From an uncultured Burkholderiales bacterium (GTDB lineage Bacteria > Pseudomonadota > Gammaproteobacteria > Burkholderiales > Burkholderiaceae_C), in contig CAJBHE010000092.1 in assembly GCA_903952885.1 (NCBI GenBank), positions 1 to 6,934 of the forward strand: DNA of 6,934 bases, given 5' to 3'. Both the position numbers and the translations under genes were made by a program. Below the pieces are notes generated by a model. The model saw nothing but the letters and a program-made list of their open reading frames with translations, was not told the DNA's origin and searched no databases. This document shows positions 1 through 5,242 of this stretch, one piece after another (within the stretch, counting starts at the first letter, position 1; each line of letters begins with the position of its first letter).

Positions 1-565
1 GCCGCATGTGCACGTGATCAACGCCGGTGACGGACGTCACGCACACCCCACGCAGGGTTTGCTGGACATGTACACCATCCGTCACTACAAAGGTGATTTC
101 ACTAACCTCACCGTGGCCATCGTGGGCGACGTGTTGCACTCACGTGTGGCGCGCTCTGACATCCATGCGCTCACCACACTTGGTTGCGCCGAAGTGCGCG
201 TGGTTGGCCCGAAGACCTTGGTGCCCAGCGACTTGTCGGCCATGGGTGTCAAGGTGTTCAACAACCTCGAAGAAGGCATCAAGGGCTGCGACGTGATCAT
301 CATGCTGCGCTTGCAAAACGAACGCATGAGCGGTGCGTTGTTGCCCTCGAGCCAAGAATATTTCAAATCGTTTGGCCTCACGCAAGAGAAGTTGCAACTC
401 GCCAAACCCGACGCCATCGTGATGCACCCTGGTCCCATCAACCGAGGGGTGGAGATTGACTCAGCCGTGGTCGATGGGCCGCAAAGTGTCATCTTGTCGC
501 AGGTGACGTTTGGTATTGCAGTGCGTATGGCCGTGATGTCCATCGTGGCGGGGAATGAAGCATGA
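1..565 (+). CDS. pyrB: Aspartate carbamoyltransferase catalytic chain, 3' part (N-terminus outside window)
   Basis: Catalyses the committed step of pyrimidine synthesis in the cytoplasm: carbamoyl phosphate plus aspartate gives carbamoyl aspartate. The frame is open from base 2, giving 187 codons before TGA; catalytic chains are usually a little over 300 residues, so roughly the first 130 are missing. Visible family marks are GDGRHAHPTQ near the left edge (the HPTQ histidine contacts carbamoyl phosphate), a VLHSRVARSD segment, LRLQNERM (aspartate-loop arginine region) and MHPGPINRGVEI near the C-terminus, where the family has its HPxPR-type turn. The VLHSRVARSD style is what I associate with the larger ATCases that pair with an inactive dihydroorotase subunit, and such a gene follows at once. 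The TGA overlaps the next ATG (ATGA), which suggests translational coupling. The family call is very secure; the subunit arrangement is inferred. Confidence 0.96.
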   Translation, partial: PHVHVINAGDGRHAHPTQGLLDMYTIRHYKGDFTNLTVAIVGDVLHSRVARSDIHALTTLGCAEVRVVGPKTLVPSDLSAMGVKVFNNLEEGIKGCDVIIMLRLQNERMSGALLPSSQEYFKSFGLTQEKLQLAKPDAIVMHPGPINRGVEIDSAVVDGPQSVILSQVTFGIAVRMAVMSIVAGNEA

Positions 566-1890
566 ACATCCTGATTCAAAACGGTCGCGTGATCGACCCA
601 GCCTCTGGCTTTGACCACATCGCTGATGTGGCGGTGGCTGATGGTCACATCGTGGCGATTGTGAAAACTGACGCGAAGAGCGGCGAGAAATTACCAGCGA
701 ATTTCAAAGCCGAACAAACCATAGACGCCAAAGGTTGCATCGTCGCCCCTGGCTTGGTCGACTTGCAAGTGCGCTTGCGCGAACCCGGCCACGAACACGA
801 AGGCATGCTGGCCTCCGAGCTCATGGCCGCTGTGGCCGGTGGTGTGACCAGTCTCGTGTGCCCACCCGACACCGATCCCGTGTTGGACGAGCCAGGCCTG
901 ATTGAAATGCTCAAGTTCCGCGCTGAAAAACTGCACCGAGCACGCGTGTTCCCACTGGGCGCACTCACCCGTGGTCTGAAGGGCGAAGTGCTGACCGAAA
1001 TGTCAGACCTCACCGACGCAGGCTGCGTGGGCTTTAGCCAAGCCGAAGTGCCTTTGGAGAACACACAAGTGTTGCAACGCGCTTTGCAATACGCATCGAC
1101 CTTTGGCTACACCGTTTGGCTGCGCCCGCAAGACATGCATTTGGGCAAAGGCGTGGCAGCCACCGGCTCGCTCGCCACCCGCTTGGGTTTGAGCAGCGTG
1201 CCTGTGGCGGCCGAGACCATTGCCCTGCACACCATCTTCGCGCTCATGCGCAGTACCAAAGCCCGCGTGCACCTGTGCCGCATTTCCAGCGCTGAAGGTG
1301 TGGAGCTGGTGCGTGCTGCCAAGCAAGAGGGTTTGTCCGTCACGGCTGACGTGAGTATTAACTCACTGCACCTGAGCGATCACGATATTGGTTACTTTGA
1401 CAGCCGCGCGCGCGTGACGCCTGTGCTGCGCCAACAGCGCGACCGCGATGCTTTGCGTGCCGCATTGGCCGACGGCACGCTCGACGCTTTGGTGTCTGAC
1501 CACACGCCCATTGACAACGATGGTAAGGCCTTGCCTTTTGCCGAAGCTGAATCGGGCGCAACTGGCTTGGAGCTCTTGCTCAGCCTTTCGTTCAAGTGGG
1601 CCAATGACAGCAAGGTCAGCGTGCTTCGTGCGCTCGACGTGTTGACCGCACAGCCCGCCAAGGTGTTGGGCAAAGTGCAAGGACAAAGCAACAGCTTGGG
1701 CCAGCTCCATGTGGGCGGCGTGGCCGATATCGTGGTGTTTGACCCTGCGATGGAATGGCAGGTCTCGCCCGACGCCTTACACAGCCAAGGCAAGCACACG
1801 CCGTTTGCGTTCGACATGACCGGGATGGTCATGCCCGCGCGCGTCAAAGCCACTTTGGTGGCTGGCCAGATCGCTTACGTGGGGGCGTGA
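562..1890 (+). CDS. pyrC': Dihydroorotase-like, apparently non-catalytic ATCase-associated subunit (PyrC'/PyrX type)
   Basis: A 442-residue amidohydrolase-fold protein with the full layout of type I dihydroorotase: an N-terminal beta segment, PGLVDLQVRLREPG (63-76), GALTRGLKGE (133-142), an ISSAEG segment (241-246), SDHTPI (312-317) and a C-terminal segment of the beta-sandwich type (about 370-440). The metal-site residues are largely gone. The HxH after PGLVD reads Q69-V-R71; the histidine expected before the S(T/S)A motif is R240; the usual TPHH is SINS (265-268); the usual DDG is QAE (160-162); and DHAPH is DHTPI, keeping only D313 and H314. In Pseudomonas such an inactive PyrC' is a structural partner needed for ATCase assembly, and that role is inferred here from the pyrB overlap. 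An active dihydroorotase should be encoded elsewhere. A G-rich stretch at 550-553 may act as ribosome binding site. Automatic annotation would probably call it plain dihydroorotase. Confidence 0.92.
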   Translation: MNILIQNGRVIDPASGFDHIADVAVADGHIVAIVKTDAKSGEKLPANFKAEQTIDAKGCIVAPGLVDLQVRLREPGHEHEGMLASELMAAVAGGVTSLVCPPDTDPVLDEPGLIEMLKFRAEKLHRARVFPLGALTRGLKGEVLTEMSDLTDAGCVGFSQAEVPLENTQVLQRALQYASTFGYTVWLRPQDMHLGKGVAATGSLATRLGLSSVPVAAETIALHTIFALMRSTKARVHLCRISSAEGVELVRAAKQEGLSVTADVSINSLHLSDHDIGYFDSRARVTPVLRQQRDRDALRAALADGTLDALVSDHTPIDNDGKALPFAEAESGATGLELLLSLSFKWANDSKVSVLRALDVLTAQPAKVLGKVQGQSNSLGQLHVGGVADIVVFDPAMEWQVSPDALHSQGKHTPFAFDMTGMVMPARVKATLVAGQIAYVGA

Positions 1891-2621
1891 TGAAGCACTT
1901 ATTGGCCCTTGTGAAATTTGTTCGCGTCATCGGGTGCATCTTGGTGGCGTATTGGGACATTCGTACCCAATTTCCCCGTTACAGCGACGATCAGCAAGCC
2001 CGTTATGTTGAAGTGTGGGCGCGTGGCATGTTGGCGGTCATCGGCATTGAAGTGCGCGTCAAAGGCCACCCGGCTCCAGGACCCGTGCTGATGGCAGCCA
2101 ACCACATTTCGTGGCTCGATATTTTGGTGATGCATGCGGCTTGTCATTGCCGATTTGTGGCCAAGTCTGAAATTCGCAGTTGGCCATTACTCGGCACGCT
2201 CACCACGGGCGGTGGTTCTCTCTACATTGAGCGATCTTCTAACCGTGATGCGTTGCGGGTGGTCCACCAAATGGCTGAAGCTTTACAAAAAGGCCACGTG
2301 TTGGCCGTGTTTCCAGAGGGTGGCACGGGCGACGGCATCACGCTGTTGCCATTCCATGCCAATTTGTTGCAAGCTGCCATTTCGGTGAATGCGCCCATTC
2401 AGCCCATCGCTTTGCAATTCGTGGATGCGCACACCCACGATATCAGCCTAGCCCCTTGCTACCGCGCCGACGACACCTTGATTGGCTCACTATGGCGCAC
2501 GCTGTGCGCGCCGCCATTGTTGGCACAAGTGCGTTATGGCGACAAGCAAACTGCCGATGGGCGCAACCGTCGCGAGTGGGCGCAAGACCTGCAAGACGCA
2601 GTGGCTGTGCTGCGCACTTAA
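1890..2621 (+). CDS. plsC: 1-acyl-sn-glycerol-3-phosphate acyltransferase (PlsC family)
   Basis: A 243-residue membrane-associated acyltransferase, expected to acylate lysophosphatidic acid to phosphatidic acid at the inner membrane. The family blocks are in order: NHISWLD at 71-77 (catalytic NHx4D: H72, D77), the GGGSLYIER block at 107-115 (R115 in the substrate-binding block), FPEGGTGDG at 141-149 (FPEG block, with G in place of the usual T next to it) and VNAPIQPIAL at 167-176. A hydrophobic N-terminal segment (about 5-21) would anchor it. The start at 1890 is chosen because it overlaps the TGA of the preceding gene by one base (TGATG) and begins a normal PlsC N-terminus; a longer reading from 1755 would lie wholly inside pyrC'. 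Ribosome binding is probably by coupling, helped by GGGGG at 1881-1885. Its exact acyl acceptor cannot be told; ornithine-lipid OlsA-like enzymes share this fold. Confidence 0.9.
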   Translation: MKHLLALVKFVRVIGCILVAYWDIRTQFPRYSDDQQARYVEVWARGMLAVIGIEVRVKGHPAPGPVLMAANHISWLDILVMHAACHCRFVAKSEIRSWPLLGTLTTGGGSLYIERSSNRDALRVVHQMAEALQKGHVLAVFPEGGTGDGITLLPFHANLLQAAISVNAPIQPIALQFVDAHTHDISLAPCYRADDTLIGSLWRTLCAPPLLAQVRYGDKQTADGRNRREWAQDLQDAVAVLRT

Positions 2622-3904
2622 AGCAAACTGTCAGCCCAAATGTTTTGCGCCCAGTTCCAAGCGTAAACACCTTCTAACTCGTTCGGTGCTGTTGATACAC
2701 CGCCCGAGCCAGGCACTGTTTTGAAAGTTTTGTCTTTCGCGTCGTATTGATGCACCGAGGCCACGTGCACCACCAGCTTGTCACTCACAAAGCTGTAGCA
2801 AGTGTTGGTGAGCAAGGGGTCTTGATTCACCGGCAAGTCTGACAACTGCGCCACGATGGCTGCGGCCGTGACCTTGCCATGGGAGTTGGCCATGTGGCCT
2901 GACTTGGGCATGGCGGGGGCAAGCAAAATCGAGTCGCCAATCACGTGCACATCTTTGGCTTGGGTCGATTCAAAGGTTTGGTAATTCACACCGCACCAGC
3001 GCGCGTTGGCATTGGCCAAGCCGCTTTGAATGGCAATCGTGCCAGCCCGCATGGTGGGCAAGATGTTGATCACATCGGCCTTCACATCGCCTTGCACTTC
3101 AAACTTGAGCGTCTTGGCCTTGGCATCCACGGCCACGGTTTTGTGTTGGCCGCGGTATTCCAAAATACCTTTGTAGTTGTCAGCCCAGTACTTCTTAAAC
3201 AGCGGGCCTTTCGATGTCACGTCTGGGTTGGCATCCAAGATCAACACCTTCGACTTGGACTTGTGTTGCTTGAAGTAATGCGCCACTTGGCTGGCACGCT
3301 CGTACGGGCCGGGTGGGCAGCGGTAGGGCGCTTCAGGAATGGTGATGGCAAACACGCCGCCATCGTCCATGGATTCAAGTTGTTTGCGAAGCGCCATGGT
3401 TTCTGGACCAGCTTTCCAAGCGTGCAAAATTTGCCCAGAGGCATGAGCCGCTTGCAAACCCTCCACGCTGTTCAACACCAAGTCGATGCCGGGTGACAGC
3501 ACCAGTTTGTCGTAGCGAATGCTTGGGCCGCTGGCCAAGGTGACGGTTTTCTTGTTGGCATCGATGCTGGCCACATAGTCGCGCACTACATTCACGCCGT
3601 GGTTGCCCGAGAGCTTGTCGTAGGGTGTGGTGATATCGTCCATGGTCTTGCTGCCGCCAATCACTAAGTTGGACATCGGGCAAGATACAAAAGCTGAATT
3701 TGGTTCAACCAGCGTGACATCGATTTTGTAGTTCGACAACATGCGAATGTATTTGGCGGCCGTTGCACCGCCATAACCACCCCCCACCACGACCACACGT
3801 GCTTTTTCAGGAATCCGACCTGTCGAGGCGCAACCCACCATTGAGCTTAAAGAACCGATAGAGCCAAGCGCCAATGAGGCTTGTACAAAACTGCGACGTT
3901 TCAT
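2618..3904 (-). CDS. fccB: Flavocytochrome c sulfide dehydrogenase, flavoprotein subunit (FccB/SoxF type)
   Basis: A 428-residue periplasmic FAD enzyme expected to oxidise sulfide to sulfane sulfur or polysulfide and pass electrons to the cytochrome encoded just upstream. A Tat signal starts the protein (KRRSFVQ at 2-8, then a hydrophobic stretch). VVVVGGGYGGATAAKYI (37-53) is the FAD-binding glycine motif. Compared with Allochromatium FccB as I remember it, C75 in FVSCPMSN matches the cysteine that binds FAD covalently; C196 in RCPPGPYER and C369 in NTCYSF match the redox disulfide pair; C304 in RWCGVN is also conserved. GD at 323-324 and MPKSGHMANSHGKV (332-345) close the FAD site, and the C-terminal flavocytochrome domain is complete. 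Ribosome binding site AAAAGGA lies at 3912-3918 (minus strand). C25 in MVGC resembles a lipobox, so the protein may be a lipoprotein. The gene ends against plsC, the two stops overlapping. SoxF is the alternative name. Confidence 0.95.
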   Translation of the reverse strand: MKRRSFVQASLALGSIGSLSSMVGCASTGRIPEKARVVVVGGGYGGATAAKYIRMLSNYKIDVTLVEPNSAFVSCPMSNLVIGGSKTMDDITTPYDKLSGNHGVNVVRDYVASIDANKKTVTLASGPSIRYDKLVLSPGIDLVLNSVEGLQAAHASGQILHAWKAGPETMALRKQLESMDDGGVFAITIPEAPYRCPPGPYERASQVAHYFKQHKSKSKVLILDANPDVTSKGPLFKKYWADNYKGILEYRGQHKTVAVDAKAKTLKFEVQGDVKADVINILPTMRAGTIAIQSGLANANARWCGVNYQTFESTQAKDVHVIGDSILLAPAMPKSGHMANSHGKVTAAAIVAQLSDLPVNQDPLLTNTCYSFVSDKLVVHVASVHQYDAKDKTFKTVPGSGGVSTAPNELEGVYAWNWAQNIWADSLL

Positions 3905-3916
3905 GAGGTTGTCCTT

Positions 3917-4249
3917 TTAGCGTTTGAGGCTGGCGTAATAGGTGGCAATGCTGTCGATTTGTGCATCGGTATAGCCTTTAGAGATTTGGTGCATTACCGT
4001 GGCGGGGCGTGTACCTTCTTTGAAAGCTTTCATTTGCAAGACCATGTAGTCTTTGGGCATACCAGCCAATGAAGGAATGGCTGAGCCGCTGGTGGTGCGG
4101 CCTTCAGTGCCGTGGCAGTTGGCGCAAGTGGCGGCATTGGCGCGTTGGTAAAGTGCATTGGCAGCAGGTTGCGCATGCGCAGCAGTCAAGAAGCAGGCAG
4201 ACAAAGCGGTTAAGGCCCAGCCTTGTAGCAAAGAAAAGCGTTGTGTCAT
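3917..4249 (-). CDS. Small monohaem class I cytochrome c, probable electron-accepting subunit for FccB (FccA/SoxE-like)
   Basis: A 110-residue exported cytochrome. The N-terminus is a Sec signal peptide with a likely cut after AHA (24-26), leaving about 84 residues. The haem motif is CANCH (C42, C45, H46). The segment RPATVMHQISKGYTDAQIDSIATYYASL (positions 81-108) is typical of the C-terminal helix of small cytochromes c, with M86 the likely sixth iron ligand. Only one haem motif is present, whereas Allochromatium FccA carries two; single-haem partners are known, for example in Chlorobium. Its stop lies 12 bases before the FccB gene, so the pair is surely one operon. A good ribosome binding site TGGAG sits at 4256-4260 on the minus strand, 6 bases from the ATG. 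The haem protein call is certain; pairing with FccB rests on adjacency. No symbol is given because fccA and soxE are both possible. Confidence 0.93.
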   Translation of the reverse strand: MTQRFSLLQGWALTALSACFLTAAHAQPAANALYQRANAATCANCHGTEGRTTSGSAIPSLAGMPKDYMVLQMKAFKEGTRPATVMHQISKGYTDAQIDSIATYYASLKR

Positions 4250-4342
4250 GGTGAACTCCAGCTCGTCTAAAAATTAACAAATAAGAGCCTAAGTCTAAGC
4301 GGATTTGCTAAGGCAAAATGTGCTTTTATCAAGACAAATCCC
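4250..4342. promoter_or_regulatory. Divergent intergenic region between the cytochrome/fccB operon and soxYZ
   Basis: These 93 bases are AT-rich compared with the flanking genes and must hold the start signals for both directions. For soxY a weak candidate is TTGCTA (4305-4310), 16 bases, then TATCAA (4327-4332), which would start transcription only a few bases before the ATG. For the minus-strand operon the same 4327-4332 bases read TTGATA, a good -35 shape, but no convincing -10 follows at the right distance. Repeated CTAAG units and a TTTGC/GCAAA dyad lie between, so a shared regulator acting on both operons is plausible. The promoter positions are guesses; the divergent arrangement is seen directly. 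Confidence 0.5.
4289..4317. repeat. Three CTAAG repeats plus a TTTGC-N4-GCAAA dyad, possible operator
   Basis: CTAAG occurs at 4289-4293, 4295-4299 and 4308-4312, the first two one base apart. The third lies in the centre of an inverted repeat, TTTGC (4304-4308) and GCAAA (4313-4317), with four bases between the arms. The cluster sits between the divergent cytochrome and soxY genes and could be a binding site for a sulfur-responsive repressor such as an ArsR-type SoxR. No regulator gene is in the window, so its identity is open, and short repeats like these can arise by chance. Confidence 0.35.
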
Positions 4343-4798
4343 ATGTTGAACAGACGTCAAACCCTCCAACACAGTTGGGCAGTAGCCTCGCTGCTGGGTA
4401 CAGCCGGCTTTGTGCCGTTCAAAGCCATTGCCTATGAAAAAGCAGCTTTTGAAGCCAAATCGATTGCCTCTGCTCTCAAAATCTTGGGTGCGTCAGCACC
4501 TGTTTCCAGTTCGGAGGTGTCCATCAATGGACCAGAGATTGCAGACAGCGGTGCCAGTGTATTGCTGAGTTTTGGGTCAACACTGCCCAACGTCAAGCGC
4601 ATGTTGTTACTGGTAGAAAAAAACCCAGCAGCCTTGGTAGCCAGCTTTCAAACTAGCCCTATGGTTGATAGCCAATTTTCTTTGCGTATCAAGATGAGCC
4701 AATCGTCTGATGTCTATGCCGTGGCTTTGACGCAAGACGGCAAAACCTATTTCGCTAAGCGTGACATCAAGGTCACCTTGGGTGGTTGCGGCGAGTAA
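4343..4798 (+). CDS. soxY: Thiosulfate/sulfur carrier subunit SoxY
   Basis: A 151-residue periplasmic subunit of the SoxYZ carrier, which holds sulfur intermediates on a C-terminal cysteine while other Sox enzymes act on them. It begins with a Tat signal (NRRQTLQ, 3-9, then a hydrophobic stretch; likely cut after AIA at 28-30), leaving about 121 residues. The mature part has the SoxY beta-sandwich pattern (SINGPEIADSGASVLLSF, 60-77). The C-terminus is VTLGGCGE with C149 as the sulfur-bearing residue; the family norm is GGCGG, so the last residue is Glu instead of Gly. The start at 4343 is chosen because it puts the twin-arginine motif directly after it, but there is no clear ribosome binding site before it. 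soxZ follows after 13 bases. No soxAXB or soxCD lies in the window, so the enzymes that load and unload this carrier must be elsewhere or be replaced. Confidence 0.94.
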   Translation: MLNRRQTLQHSWAVASLLGTAGFVPFKAIAYEKAAFEAKSIASALKILGASAPVSSSEVSINGPEIADSGASVLLSFGSTLPNVKRMLLLVEKNPAALVASFQTSPMVDSQFSLRIKMSQSSDVYAVALTQDGKTYFAKRDIKVTLGGCGE

Positions 4799-4811
4799 TA
4801 AAGGAACACAC

Positions 4812-5129
4812 ATGTCTGAAGCATCGCGTATCCGCATCGTTCCCGCTGGCAACAACGCTACCGTGCGTGTGTTGATGAACCATGAAATGGAATCTGGCCA
4901 GCGCAAAGATGGCAATGGCAAAGTCATCCCTGCTTGGCATATCCAAGACGTCACGGTTTTGCTCAATGGCAAATCGGTGATGACGGCAGAGTGGGGCACT
5001 GCCGTGTCTAAAAATCCGTTTTGGCAGTTCACCCTCAAAGGCACTAAGGCGGGTGACAAGGTGGCCATTCAGTGGAAAGACAACCGTGGCGACAGTCGTA
5101 GCGATGAATCAACTGTCGGTTCAATTTGA
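4812..5129 (+). CDS. soxZ: Thiosulfate/sulfur carrier subunit SoxZ
   Basis: A 105-residue partner that forms the SoxYZ heterodimer. The sequence follows the family closely throughout: ATVRVLMNHEMESGQRKD (16-33) and IPAWHIQDV (39-47), then a WGTAVSKNPF segment and a KDNRGDSRSDEST stretch near the C-terminus. There is no signal peptide, as usual for SoxZ, which is thought to travel out through the Tat system bound to SoxY. The start at 4812 is set by AAAGGA at 4799-4804, seven bases ahead of the ATG, and by the MSEASRIRI beginning; the frame stays open further upstream but that part lies inside soxY. It is cotranscribed with soxY. Confidence 0.95.
   Translation: MSEASRIRIVPAGNNATVRVLMNHEMESGQRKDGNGKVIPAWHIQDVTVLLNGKSVMTAEWGTAVSKNPFWQFTLKGTKAGDKVAIQWKDNRGDSRSDESTVGSI
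5090..5118 (+). other. 7-bp inverted repeat at the 3' end of soxZ
   Basis: CGACAGT (5090-5096) and ACTGTCG (5112-5118) are exact complements with 15 bases between them, ending nine bases before the soxZ stop codon. The sequence that follows is T-rich only in part and lacks a clean U-run, so this is at best a weak terminator or a 3' stabilising stem for the soxYZ transcript. Confidence 0.3.
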
Positions 5130-5143
5130 TTGCTTTAGATGAT

Positions 5144-5165
5144 TTGGTAATGAACAACCAATAAT
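5144..5165 (+). promoter_or_regulatory. Candidate promoter/operator for the first sulfate-binding protein gene
   Basis: TTGGT (5144-5148) and ACCAA (5157-5161) form a short inverted repeat, and AATAAT at 5160-5165 matches five of six bases of the sigma-70 -10 consensus. No good -35 lies 16-18 bases ahead, which would fit a promoter that needs an activator such as CysB; that is a guess. Transcription from here would begin near 5172, exactly at the 5' arm of the hairpin described next. Confidence 0.35.
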
Positions 5166-5171
5166 TCTGTC

Positions 5172-5238
5172 GTTCCCTTTTCGCGCTGCGACGCTAAGAA
5201 TCCGTCCATCGAAAATTGAGATGGATTCAAAAGGGAAC
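5172..5238 (+). promoter_or_regulatory. Leader hairpin that would sequester the sbp ribosome binding site
   Basis: GTTCCCTTTT (5172-5181) is the perfect reverse complement of AAAAGGGAAC (5229-5238), and the latter contains the AAGGGA ribosome binding site of the gene starting at 5243. Inside, GAAT (5198-5201) pairs with ATTC (5225-5228), which stacks directly on the outer arm, and CCATC (5206-5210) pairs with GATGG (5220-5224), closing a 9-base loop. That is 19 pairs in three nearly continuous helices, with bulges of 16 and 4 bases on the 5' side only. The fold predicts low translation when closed. No known riboswitch class was recognised. The pairing is seen; the function is inferred. Confidence 0.5.
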
Positions 5239-5242
5239 AAAC

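Noticed and set aside
85..648. Open frame of 187 codons on the minus strand across pyrB and the pyrC' start
   Set aside because: It lies antisense to the well-supported pyrB frame, has no family motifs, and reflects codon bias on the opposite strand.
1755..1889. Upstream extension of plsC by 45 codons
   Set aside because: The extension lies entirely inside pyrC' in another frame and is not PlsC-like; ATG 1890 fits the overlap and the family length.
2945..3496. Open frame of 183 codons on the plus strand inside fccB
   Set aside because: It is wholly antisense to a gene with clear FAD and cysteine motifs and shows no recognisable domain or ribosome binding site.
4318..4440. Small open frame starting ATG 4318 with AAGG four bases ahead, out of frame with soxY
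   Set aside because: It is considered as a leader peptide, but it runs deep into soxY, has too short a spacing to AAGG, and its sequence shows no leader-peptide character.
4761..4811. Upstream extension of soxZ by 17 codons
   Set aside because: It overlaps the soxY C-terminal motif, while ATG 4812 has a good ribosome binding site and the normal SoxZ N-terminus.
4607..5068. Open frame of 153 codons on the minus strand over soxY and soxZ
   Set aside because: It spans two confirmed genes in antisense and has no motif or plausible start signal.
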